From Biformimicrobium ophioploci (GTDB lineage Bacteria > Pseudomonadota > Gammaproteobacteria > Pseudomonadales > Cellvibrionaceae): 64,000 nt of DNA. The notes beneath the pieces are model-generated. The model was not told where the DNA came from. It was given only the letters and a program-made list of their open reading frames with translations, and did no database searches. Location of the stretch: the NCBI RefSeq assembly GCF_030270605.1, contig NZ_BSYJ01000006.1, positions 1 through 64,000 on the forward strand, in the 5' to 3' direction. Position numbers and translations under genes: made by a program. Numbering within the stretch: position 1 is the stretch's first letter; each line of letters begins with the position of its first letter. Positions 53,181 to 61,267 of this stretch are shown here, piece after piece.

Positions 53181-55685
53181 TTACTCCGCCGTATTGATGT
53201 TGTACACACGGGTATAGTGCTGCCCGTTGCCATTAATACTCGCCGCATAGTTATTATTAAACATCGCATGCAGCGTGGTTTCGGTGACATTGATGAACTG
53301 TGTCCAATTAGTGCCATCGGCTACATTTTTCATCTTCAGGCGCATGTTATGCATGGGGAAGGTCTCACCCCGGACACCGGCATTTAGCCACTTCGGATCC
53401 TCAAAGGTCCAGGCACTGTCATTTACCATGCTCAATACCCCACCGGTACAGCCCGGCGCATTGTAGGTGACTGTCTTATTGACCCGAATACCATCGCGCA
53501 TCATCACCAGCTCTTTGGTGTTCTGTGCGGTGCAGTAGTCGTTGAGCCACAGACCGTTCAGTCCCGGGTAATCAGTACGCTGTCGGATAAACAGGCCGCG
53601 GGGCTCCGGATCACCTTCCTCCGCATTGGCGAGCTGATCGCCCTCGATGGCAACCACATCGTCCGCAGTGGTGCCGTCCGGCTTGGTATAGGTGACGTTA
53701 TGGGATAGGTAGCCGCGGGAGTTGATGAATTCGGAACCGACTTCCATTTCCCACGAGAGGCCATGGCCGGGATTCTTGACCCGATCCGTGTCGAATACCT
53801 GGCAGTTTGCGTCGGAATAGTGCTTCACCAGCAGGTCCATCCGCTTGCCCTTGGTGAACGTTATATTGAGAATCTGGGATTTTCCGTTACTCAAGGTGGA
53901 ACATACCCCATCCCACTGGCCGTTATAGCGGTTACCCGCGTTGCGGTTGGTGGCGAAAGTCTGGATGAACGCTTTCAGGTCCGCCTTATCGCCGGCGCTG
54001 AAGTAACAGCCGAATTCATGCCCCTGGTTGGAGAACTGGATATCGGACTGTGTCGCGTCGCTAATTCTGTTAGGAGCACAAGTCAGCAACTCATCCAAAC
54101 CACGCACTGATCCATTATGCAGCAGACGCTCGTTATCCCACATCGCTATGAAACGAGGACCCTTGATCCCCCGGGTATAAGTAGCGGTTTCGCCCGCCGG
54201 GAACCTATCCCGAATGGTCGTCACATTGGTTTCCCAACCACCGGCGCCACCAAACAGAGCACCGTCCCAATAGAGATCCATAAAGCCCAAATGCCCATTT
54301 TCGACATCGAGCTCGGCATGATCATAGGCTCTGCTTGTTTCACCTCCTGGTCCGTTATGGCAACTTGTACAATTATTGTCAAATAATGCCTCGCCACGAT
54401 TTGCTGCAACAACATCAAACGTCCGATCAACGGGGAGCGCAGGTTCTTTCAAAGAGTGCAGGTACGTTACCAGCGGCATGTAGCGATATTCATTCACCCA
54501 GTAATTATAGTCGTCACTCAACTCCGGGTTTTCGAGGTCACTGGCAGTCAGCGTAATAAACGAACGAATGAAGTTTATTGTATCGTACGAGCCACCATGC
54601 CATCCGAGTCCTTCTTTATTTTTGAACCCATGCTGCTTCTGCACATTTGGATCAGCAACAATACCCGCCAAATTCAGAATCCGCGTAATGGTAAAAGCAT
54701 TGTCGTTTTGGCTAGGCTGAACCATGAAATCCATCACGCCGGACCAAGTTGCCCAATTCAACCTTTGCTGATCGAGCGTGTATTCAATTGAAGAACGATC
54801 CTCTTGCGTCGACCCTTCATTCATCAATGCATCCAGTGCATTCCACTCATCAATGGCGCCAGGGATAGATCTAGCAGTTGAAACCGGGCCGGAAAGCTCT
54901 GTCTGAACCTCCGGAATCACGTAGGCATTAAGCAATGTCTGCGCGACTTCATCAGTTGCACCCATGAGATTTGGCGCCTGGAAAAGAAATGCATAGGGCA
55001 GCTGACCCTGTGTAGAGATCATCTTTCCATATTCATACTCTGTATTGCCAATGCCAATCGCAAAGTTTCCGTCATCCATTTCTTTGAAGTGACAGGAAGC
55101 ACAGGAAAACGCATAGACAGGTACAGATGATCCAAAATCACCGGTGCTATCAACAATTCCCACAGGGAGTTGCTTTGGTCCGATATTTGGATTGAATGGG
55201 GAGGCCGGAATAGTAGCGACCGGGTTCGGATCCGCGATCATACCGTAGTTTTCGAAACCGGGTCCGTAATAGTCCTCGAAATTCCTGAGCATCCAGTGAA
55301 CCATTACCTTTGGAACGCCGGTGGTATCGAACGCACCATAGAAAAATAAATACTTACCACACTTCAAGGTCGTCGCTTCGTCATAGGTATTGACAAAGTC
55401 ATCGACGATATACTGCTCGTGCTCAGACAAAACGGCCATGCTGGTTTCCACATCACTGAGCTGGCTGAGTACCGCATCATTATCAATAAGGTACTGATCG
55501 AGATCCGCCTGATACTGGTCGCAGGCTGCCTTGGTGGCATCGTATTCAATGACGGTTGCCAGGTCTGGTCCTACGTCATTGGTCACCCCATTGTAAGATT
55601 GGTACCCAGGCAATGGCTGTGCCTGTACCGTACTCGCTAATAGCATTGCTCCCAAATTCAATAGGAGGGTAATTCTTTTTATCAT
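53181..55685 (-). CDS. Secreted di-heme cytochrome c family protein (copy 1)
   Basis: About 834 residues from MIKRITLLLNLGAM. A signal peptide (cleavage near VQAQ|PLPG) is followed by two heme-attachment motifs: CASCH near residue 195 and CTSCH near residue 439. A C-terminal region of about 240 residues carries further repeats without heme motifs. Layout resembles the di-heme peroxidase/MauG and RoxA-type groups, but family membership is not established. It is 8-10 nt short of a strong terminator and single-gene in its unit. An upstream TTG at 55697 is rejected. The paralog at 55905-58496 is nearly identical at both ends. Confidence 0.82.
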   Translation of the reverse strand: MIKRITLLLNLGAMLLASTVQAQPLPGYQSYNGVTNDVGPDLATVIEYDATKAACDQYQADLDQYLIDNDAVLSQLSDVETSMAVLSEHEQYIVDDFVNTYDEATTLKCGKYLFFYGAFDTTGVPKVMVHWMLRNFEDYYGPGFENYGMIADPNPVATIPASPFNPNIGPKQLPVGIVDSTGDFGSSVPVYAFSCASCHFKEMDDGNFAIGIGNTEYEYGKMISTQGQLPYAFLFQAPNLMGATDEVAQTLLNAYVIPEVQTELSGPVSTARSIPGAIDEWNALDALMNEGSTQEDRSSIEYTLDQQRLNWATWSGVMDFMVQPSQNDNAFTITRILNLAGIVADPNVQKQHGFKNKEGLGWHGGSYDTINFIRSFITLTASDLENPELSDDYNYWVNEYRYMPLVTYLHSLKEPALPVDRTFDVVAANRGEALFDNNCTSCHNGPGGETSRAYDHAELDVENGHLGFMDLYWDGALFGGAGGWETNVTTIRDRFPAGETATYTRGIKGPRFIAMWDNERLLHNGSVRGLDELLTCAPNRISDATQSDIQFSNQGHEFGCYFSAGDKADLKAFIQTFATNRNAGNRYNGQWDGVCSTLSNGKSQILNITFTKGKRMDLLVKHYSDANCQVFDTDRVKNPGHGLSWEMEVGSEFINSRGYLSHNVTYTKPDGTTADDVVAIEGDQLANAEEGDPEPRGLFIRQRTDYPGLNGLWLNDYCTAQNTKELVMMRDGIRVNKTVTYNAPGCTGGVLSMVNDSAWTFEDPKWLNAGVRGETFPMHNMRLKMKNVADGTNWTQFINVTETTLHAMFNNNYAASINGNGQHYTRVYNINTAE

Positions 55686-55738
55686 TCTCTCACCCAATCC
55701 TTTTCGCTAGATTAACTTGAGTTGATCAATATCTTTTT

Positions 55739-55770
55739 ACCTATTCACCAATTCACCTATTCACCTATTC
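55739..55770. repeat. Four tandem 8-bp repeats upstream of the first di-heme gene
   Basis: Units ACCTATTC, ACCAATTC, ACCTATTC, ACCTATTC follow each other without gaps, 54-85 nt upstream of the ATG at 55685. Three of the four are identical. Direct repeats at promoter position could be binding sites or a slippage-prone tract. No similar tract precedes the paralog. Confidence 0.85.
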
Positions 55771-55852
55771 ACAACCATATTTTTTATTTGAATTCTCACC
55801 TCCTTTGTTCGCTACATGCCTTTTATCTTGCAAAAAATTTTGTAAATGAGAA

Positions 55853-55872
55853 CGGGAAGCTATCGCTTCCCG
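55853..55872 (-). terminator. Hairpin after the second di-heme cytochrome gene
   Basis: An 8-bp stem CGGGAAGC / GCTTCCCG with a 4-nt loop lies 33 nt after the stop codon. The T tract on the minus side is broken by C and A, so termination may be partial. Confidence 0.6.
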
Positions 55873-55904
55873 CCTCGCTTACATCAATAGTTAAAAGTCA
55901 GACA

Positions 55905-58496
55905 TTACTCTGCAGTATTGATGTTATAGACCCGGGTATAATGCTCCCCGTTACCATTGACACTGGCCGCAAAGTAGTTATTGAACATCGCATGCAGTGT
56001 GGTTTCGGTAACGTTGACCCATTGAGTCCAGTTGCCAGCGCCCTCAAGCGACTGCATCTTCAATACCATATTGTATTTGGGCGACGACTGACTCCAGGTA
56101 TCGTGAGTACCCACCAGGGTCCACTTTGGATCCTCGAAGCTCCAGGCACTGTCATTCACCATACTCAACACGCCGCCGGTACAACCCGGCGCGTTGTAAG
56201 TGACGGTCTTGTTCACCCGAACACCGTCACGAATCGACAGTAATTCCCGGGTATTTTCAGCCGTGCAGTAGTCGTTGAGCCAAAGGCCATTCAGCCCCGG
56301 GTAATCAGTCCGCTCACGAACAAACAACCCTCTGGGTTCCGGATCGCCCTCTTCCGCATTGGCAAGCTGATCACCCTCGATGGCAATTACATCTTCCGCG
56401 ATAGTGCCATCCGGCTTGGTGTAGGTGACGTTATGGGAAAGATAACCGCGGGAGTTGATGAACTCAGAACCGACTTCCATTTCCCAGGAAAGACCATGAC
56501 TTGGGTTCTTCACCAGGCCCGTGTCATATACCTGGCAATTATCATCGGAGTAGTGCTTGGCCAGCAGATCCATCCGCTTACCATTGGTAAACGTCAGGTT
56601 GATAACCTGGGAGCCGCCGTTATTTTTTGGATGACAAACTGAATCCCACTGGCCGTTATAGCGGTTGCCCACATCACGGCTCGTCCTGAAGGTTTCGATA
56701 AACGCAATCAAATCCGCCTTATCCTGCGCACTGAAAGAACAGCCGAATTCATGCCCCTTGTTGTCGAAGAAGGGGTTGTCCGCAAAGTGCTCTTCCAGGG
56801 TTGGGATAACCGTGGCTCCGGTTGCCTCATCTACGTAAGGGATCACCTCCGCGTAGCTGCTCCGCTCACTGGTGCAGGTGAGCAGTTCTTCCAGGCCACC
56901 AACAGCGCCATTGTGCAGCAACCTGTCGTTATCCCACATGGCGATAAAACGCGGCGCCTTTACCTGCCGGGTAACCTCGCCGGTCACACCCGCCGGGAAT
57001 CGTTCTGCAACCACAGAAATCCCGTTTTCCCAACCACCGGCGCCGCCGAACGCTGTGGGATCCCAAAACGGAGCCATGATGTCCGCGTGGGAAGTTTCAA
57101 CGCCGACTTCCGCGTGATCGTAGGGACGACTGGTCTCTCCGCCAGGGCCGTTGTGACAGCTGGTGCAGTTGTGATCAAAAATCGCTTCGCCACGTTTTGC
57201 TGCGGCAGCGTCAAAGACCCTGTCTATCGGCAGATCTGGTTCATCCAGGGATTCGATATACCGCACCAATGGCATATAGCGATACTCTTTCACCCAGTAG
57301 TTATATTCCTCGCGATTTTCCGGAACCTCCGGATCACTCGGGGTGATAGTAATAAAGCCACGGACAAACTGAATCAGGTCATAGGCCCCGCCATTCCAGC
57401 TCAGGCCCTGGCGTTGCTGTAAGCCGTGTTGCTTGTGCACAACCTCGTCAATCGGAATACCGTTGGTATTCATGATTCGCGTGTTGGAATGAACACCATC
57501 GTCCTGCATCGGCCGAATCAGGAAGTCCAACACACCGCTCCAGGTTGCCCAAAACCGCTTTTGCTCCTCAGCGGTGAACTGTATTGAAGTAAGTTCGTCA
57601 GGCTGAGAGCCAGCCTCGATAACCCCATTGACACTATCAGGGCCATCGAGGAATGCGTCTCTCGCAGCGTTCAGACCGTACTTCTGGTCAGACACAGCGA
57701 TCGCGTCTGCCAGCGTCCCGAGCAGTCCATCCGGGTCGTGCGCTTCGGCAGGCAAACCGAAAATCACTGACAGAGGCAGTTGTGCCTGCGCGCCTGTCAT
57801 TTTCGCGTAGTCGTATTCGGTGTTTCCGATACCCACCGCGTAGTTGCCATCAGTCATTTTCTTGAAGTGACAGGCACTACAGGTAAAGGAATACACTTCG
57901 ATAGGCCCACCGTTAGGCTGCGTTACCGGATCCCAGGTTCCGAAATCGCCACTACTATGGGCGATACCGACCGGCAGTTGGCGGGGACCAATACTCGGGT
58001 CAGAAGCAGGGGCGGGAATAGTGGCAATAGGATTCGGATCTTCGTACATTCCGAATTTGGACATGCCCGGCCCAAAGAAATCATCGAAATACTGCAGCAT
58101 CCAGTTAAACATCACTTTCGGAGCACCAGTCGTATCGAAGTGGCCGTAAAAATACAGGTACTTACCGCACCTCAGGACGGTGGCCTCATCATAAACATCT
58201 ACGAAGTTGTCGACGATATATTGCTCGCGATCCGACATAACGCCGAGGTTATCCTCGATATCACTGAGCTGACTCAGGGTGGCATCGTTATCAATCAGGT
58301 ACTGGTCAAGGTCGGATTGGTATTGGTCACAGGCTGCCTTGGTGGCATCGTATTCAATGACAGTGGCGAGATCCGGGCCTACGTCATTGGTCACACCATT
58401 GTAGGATTGGTATCCGGGTAAAGGTTGGGAATGGGTCGTCATCGCAAATAGCGTGGCGAGAGCGGCACCCAATATAGGCGTATGTGTTCTTATCAT
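55905..58496 (-). CDS. Secreted di-heme cytochrome c family protein (copy 2)
   Basis: An 863-residue protein with a signal peptide (MIRTHTPILGAALATLFAM). Heme motifs are CSACH near residue 206 and CTSCH near residue 444. The first 60 mature residues (PLPGYQSYNGVTNDVGP...) and the last 230 are nearly identical to copy 1, while the middle third diverges. This pair is a tandem duplication. Probably periplasmic or surface-exposed. The start follows GGGATG. It is followed upstream in the map by the TonB receptor gene 130 nt away, separated by a terminator. Function unknown; oxidative cleavage or electron transfer is only a possibility. Confidence 0.82.
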   Translation of the reverse strand: MIRTHTPILGAALATLFAMTTHSQPLPGYQSYNGVTNDVGPDLATVIEYDATKAACDQYQSDLDQYLIDNDATLSQLSDIEDNLGVMSDREQYIVDNFVDVYDEATVLRCGKYLYFYGHFDTTGAPKVMFNWMLQYFDDFFGPGMSKFGMYEDPNPIATIPAPASDPSIGPRQLPVGIAHSSGDFGTWDPVTQPNGGPIEVYSFTCSACHFKKMTDGNYAVGIGNTEYDYAKMTGAQAQLPLSVIFGLPAEAHDPDGLLGTLADAIAVSDQKYGLNAARDAFLDGPDSVNGVIEAGSQPDELTSIQFTAEEQKRFWATWSGVLDFLIRPMQDDGVHSNTRIMNTNGIPIDEVVHKQHGLQQRQGLSWNGGAYDLIQFVRGFITITPSDPEVPENREEYNYWVKEYRYMPLVRYIESLDEPDLPIDRVFDAAAAKRGEAIFDHNCTSCHNGPGGETSRPYDHAEVGVETSHADIMAPFWDPTAFGGAGGWENGISVVAERFPAGVTGEVTRQVKAPRFIAMWDNDRLLHNGAVGGLEELLTCTSERSSYAEVIPYVDEATGATVIPTLEEHFADNPFFDNKGHEFGCSFSAQDKADLIAFIETFRTSRDVGNRYNGQWDSVCHPKNNGGSQVINLTFTNGKRMDLLAKHYSDDNCQVYDTGLVKNPSHGLSWEMEVGSEFINSRGYLSHNVTYTKPDGTIAEDVIAIEGDQLANAEEGDPEPRGLFVRERTDYPGLNGLWLNDYCTAENTRELLSIRDGVRVNKTVTYNAPGCTGGVLSMVNDSAWSFEDPKWTLVGTHDTWSQSSPKYNMVLKMQSLEGAGNWTQWVNVTETTLHAMFNNYFAASVNGNGEHYTRVYNINTAE

Positions 58497-58563
58497 TATT
58501 CACATCCCTCATTTGGATTTTCTATGTTGAACTAATCATCTTTAACTACCTTTGTTGATTTAC

Positions 58564-58593
58564 TAAAAACTGCTCCCGATTTCGCGGGAGCAG
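58564..58593 (-). terminator. Terminator of the first TonB receptor gene
   Basis: A perfect 9-bp stem CTGCTCCCG / CGGGAGCAG with a 6-nt loop is followed on the minus strand by TTTTTAG. It lies 34 nt after the stop codon. Confidence 0.88.
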
Positions 58594-58626
58594 ACTGCCG
58601 TAAAAACTCTAGAAAACCAGATTGCC

Positions 58627-60900
58627 TCAGAAGTTGGCTGTAAACGAAACGCCGTAATGCCTTGGCGGTGTATACTGGCCAAAATTCGAGACAGGTGGTA
58701 TCAGGATCACGCGCGCATAGCGCTCGTCGGTGAGGTTTCGACCATAAATACTGACTTCGTATTTATCTTCGATATTCAGGTTAAGGCTCAGGTTGTGGAA
58801 CGCTGTGGTATCCACCAGGCCCAGCGGATCATTACCAAAGATAGTCTGGTATTCATCGCGCCAGCGATAATTATAGTTCGCAGAGAATTCGCCAAAGGTA
58901 AGCTGCTTGACGTAGTCCGCACCGATGCCAAGTGTACGCTCCGGTGCGTTTCGGATTACAAGCCCGGAATTGTCCGTGGCAATGCCATCACCGGAAATAT
59001 CGGCCATAAAGTCCTTGTACTCGGTGTCCAGCAAACCAAGATTCATGAAGACATTCAGGTTTGCAGTTACGGCTGCGGTAAGCTCAATCTCTAGCCCCTG
59101 AATATCAACATCCGCAGCGTTGCGAACTACAGTTCCAACGGACCCGGTGGAGTCCGGAACAATCACGTCTTCCTGCTTATCGGTATATTCACTGAAGAAC
59201 GCTGTTGCATTAAAACGAACGCGATTATCAAACCACTCGCTTTTCATGCCCAGCTCCAGCGTATCCACGTATTCTGGATCGTAGGACTCCATACCATATA
59301 CGTCCTGGGTACGAGCGAAGAAACCACCGCTCTTGAAGCCTTTTGCGTAAGAACCGAAAACCATCAGGTCGCCATCAACGGTGTATTGCAGGGCGATCTT
59401 CGGAGAAAACTCGGTCCAATCGTCTTTGAGCTTATTGACTGGCCCGGAAGGAACAATGTCGATCCCGAGGGGCACATAAGTGAACGGGCCGCTACCACCT
59501 GTAAAGGTTTTTTCTTCCTGCGTGTAGCGTCCACCAAGATTGAGAAGCAGATCGTCTGTCAACTCCCAGTCGACACTGGCAAACAGGGAGTATGCGGTGT
59601 TGTCACCTTCGCCAGTCAGGCCCTGAGAGATATCACCCTCATTGAAACCGCCCTCAGGACCAAACCCAACACCAAAGAAGTACCACATGTCGTATGAAGT
59701 TTGGGTCTGCCAGTAATCAGAACTCCAATAGTAAATACCGGATGTCATGGTCGCTTTATCATTCAGCGGACCACTTACACGAAATTCCTGACTGGTTTGC
59801 GAATAGCGGTGAGCCGCATCCACGTGTACGAACGGATTGCGGTTTGCATCGTACTCGACACGAAAGTCTTCTTCTCGATCAACATAGCCGGTTACCGCAG
59901 TTAGTTGCCAGTCTCCCAGCGCCCAGTTTACGGTCAGGTTGCGATAGTCATTGGTGACTTCGGAGCTGTTCGGCTCATTTACCGAACTCTTGCCTTCCCC
60001 GCTTTCATCGTCAAACTCCATGCAACCAGAGCCGAACGGCACATTCGCGGTAGTAATACCCGGCACAGCACCGCCAAGCGTAGACCAGCAGGCGATACTA
60101 TCCGTGGTCCGACTGAAATTGGACCAGGCGCCGACCTCCGAATCGTCATTAATCCGCTCGAGTGTCAATGCCACATCAAGATTTTCAGTGAGGTCGAAAG
60201 CAACCATGGCGCCAAGTTGCTCATAATCGACATCACCCAGATCTTCGCCAATGATGTTGTTTTCAATATAGCCGTCGTGCTCCAGGCGGTTCGCATAGAA
60301 CTTCACGCCACCACTTTCACCGAGAGGCGCATTGACCACGGCATTGATTTCACGCTTGCCCCAATCGCCAGCACCGACACGAATCTTTGCATCAAATTGC
60401 TTGGTGGGCGCAGTACGGATTACATTGATCGCACCAGCGGTTGTGTTCTTACCAAACAGTGTGCCCTGTGGGCCGCGCAGCACTTCCACCCTTTCCAGAT
60501 CGAAATTGTTCAGCAGTGCACCAGCCGCAACACCCAGGTACACGCCGTCAAGGATCACACCAGCAGGTGGATCGAGGCTCTTATCGGTTTCCTGGAAACT
60601 GATACCGCGAATAGAGATGGAAGCACCGTTGTTACCGGGAATACGGTCGATGGAGACATTGGGTACGTAGTTCTGCATATCCTGCAGGTTCTGCACCGTA
60701 GGATTGTCCAGCTGGGCAGAAATAGCAGTTACGGAGACGGGCACATCCTGGAGCGATTCCGCCTTCTTGCGCGCGGTAACGGTAATCTCCTCCAGCGCGA
60801 CGGTTTCATCCTGGGAAAATGCGACCTGCGGAAGGGAGGAAATAGTACAGGCCATGCCAGCAGCCGCCATTCCAGCGCTGATCTTGTTTATTTTTATCAT
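58627..60900 (-). CDS. TonB-dependent receptor (copy 1)
   Basis: About 757 residues from MIKINKISAG, with GGAGAG upstream. The signal peptide is followed by a plug domain starting EEITVTARKKAESLQDVPVSV and containing RGPQGTLFGKNTTAGAINVI. The rest is a 22-strand outer-membrane barrel ending in PPRHYGVSFTANF, with a C-terminal Phe. It would import a large or hydrophobic substrate with TonB energy. It is a paralog of the next receptor at 61268. The operator-like element at 61050-61075 is about 150 nt upstream. No SusD-like partner, so the substrate is not necessarily a glycan. Confidence 0.93.
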   Translation of the reverse strand: MIKINKISAGMAAAGMACTISSLPQVAFSQDETVALEEITVTARKKAESLQDVPVSVTAISAQLDNPTVQNLQDMQNYVPNVSIDRIPGNNGASISIRGISFQETDKSLDPPAGVILDGVYLGVAAGALLNNFDLERVEVLRGPQGTLFGKNTTAGAINVIRTAPTKQFDAKIRVGAGDWGKREINAVVNAPLGESGGVKFYANRLEHDGYIENNIIGEDLGDVDYEQLGAMVAFDLTENLDVALTLERINDDSEVGAWSNFSRTTDSIACWSTLGGAVPGITTANVPFGSGCMEFDDESGEGKSSVNEPNSSEVTNDYRNLTVNWALGDWQLTAVTGYVDREEDFRVEYDANRNPFVHVDAAHRYSQTSQEFRVSGPLNDKATMTSGIYYWSSDYWQTQTSYDMWYFFGVGFGPEGGFNEGDISQGLTGEGDNTAYSLFASVDWELTDDLLLNLGGRYTQEEKTFTGGSGPFTYVPLGIDIVPSGPVNKLKDDWTEFSPKIALQYTVDGDLMVFGSYAKGFKSGGFFARTQDVYGMESYDPEYVDTLELGMKSEWFDNRVRFNATAFFSEYTDKQEDVIVPDSTGSVGTVVRNAADVDIQGLEIELTAAVTANLNVFMNLGLLDTEYKDFMADISGDGIATDNSGLVIRNAPERTLGIGADYVKQLTFGEFSANYNYRWRDEYQTIFGNDPLGLVDTTAFHNLSLNLNIEDKYEVSIYGRNLTDERYARVILIPPVSNFGQYTPPRHYGVSFTANF

Positions 60901-61049
60901 TGGTCTCTCCATCGATTTTTGATGCGAGCCAACCATTTTTTAAGTTAAAGCACCGTTCCATGGCGGTTCCCCGTAAGGCAACACATACACCTGCCGCGCA
61001 CGTTTTCGTACTTATGTAGGTAATCGGCTGACCCGGTTCTGCCCCACAA

Positions 61050-61075
61050 AAACAATCAGGACATACGGTTTATAA
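61050..61075. promoter_or_regulatory. Shared operator-like element, copy C (TonB receptor 1)
   Basis: AAACAATCAG, spacer GACATA, then CGGTTTATAA. The left half is identical to copies A (45984) and B (63714), and the spacer is identical to copy B. Located 150 nt upstream of the ATG. Confidence 0.55.
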
Positions 61076-61187
61076 TAAATGCGGAACTCTGCGGGCTGCA
61101 ACCGACTTTTCTTTGAAATGTGAAAAATCCCGCCAGTACTTTTCAATCGGGGATCAGAGTCGCAGAAAACATTTTCCCTGCGCACAC

Positions 61188-61214
61188 AAAAAAAGCCCCC
61201 GCTTTCACGGGAGC
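61188..61214 (-). terminator. Terminator of the second TonB receptor gene
   Basis: On the minus strand a 7-bp stem (GCTCCCG with CGGGGGC, one G-T wobble) with a 6-nt loop is followed by TTTTTTT. It lies about 54 nt after the receptor stop. Confidence 0.85.
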
Positions 61215-61267
61215 AACAGCAGCAACGAACTTTTGAGAGAAGGCCCGCTTACGCGGGCACTAATCGA

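Larger units (their letters stand above)
60901..61267. other. Gene-free stretch between the two TonB receptor genes
   Basis: This 367-bp interval holds the promoter of the first receptor, its operator copy (61050-61075) and the terminator of the second receptor (61188-61214). I see no coding frame. Confidence 0.6.

Noticed and set aside
53181-58496. Naming the di-heme proteins as rubber oxygenase RoxA
   Set aside because: Length and the extra C-terminal domain differ from RoxA and I cannot check the residues that define it. Kept as di-heme proteins only.
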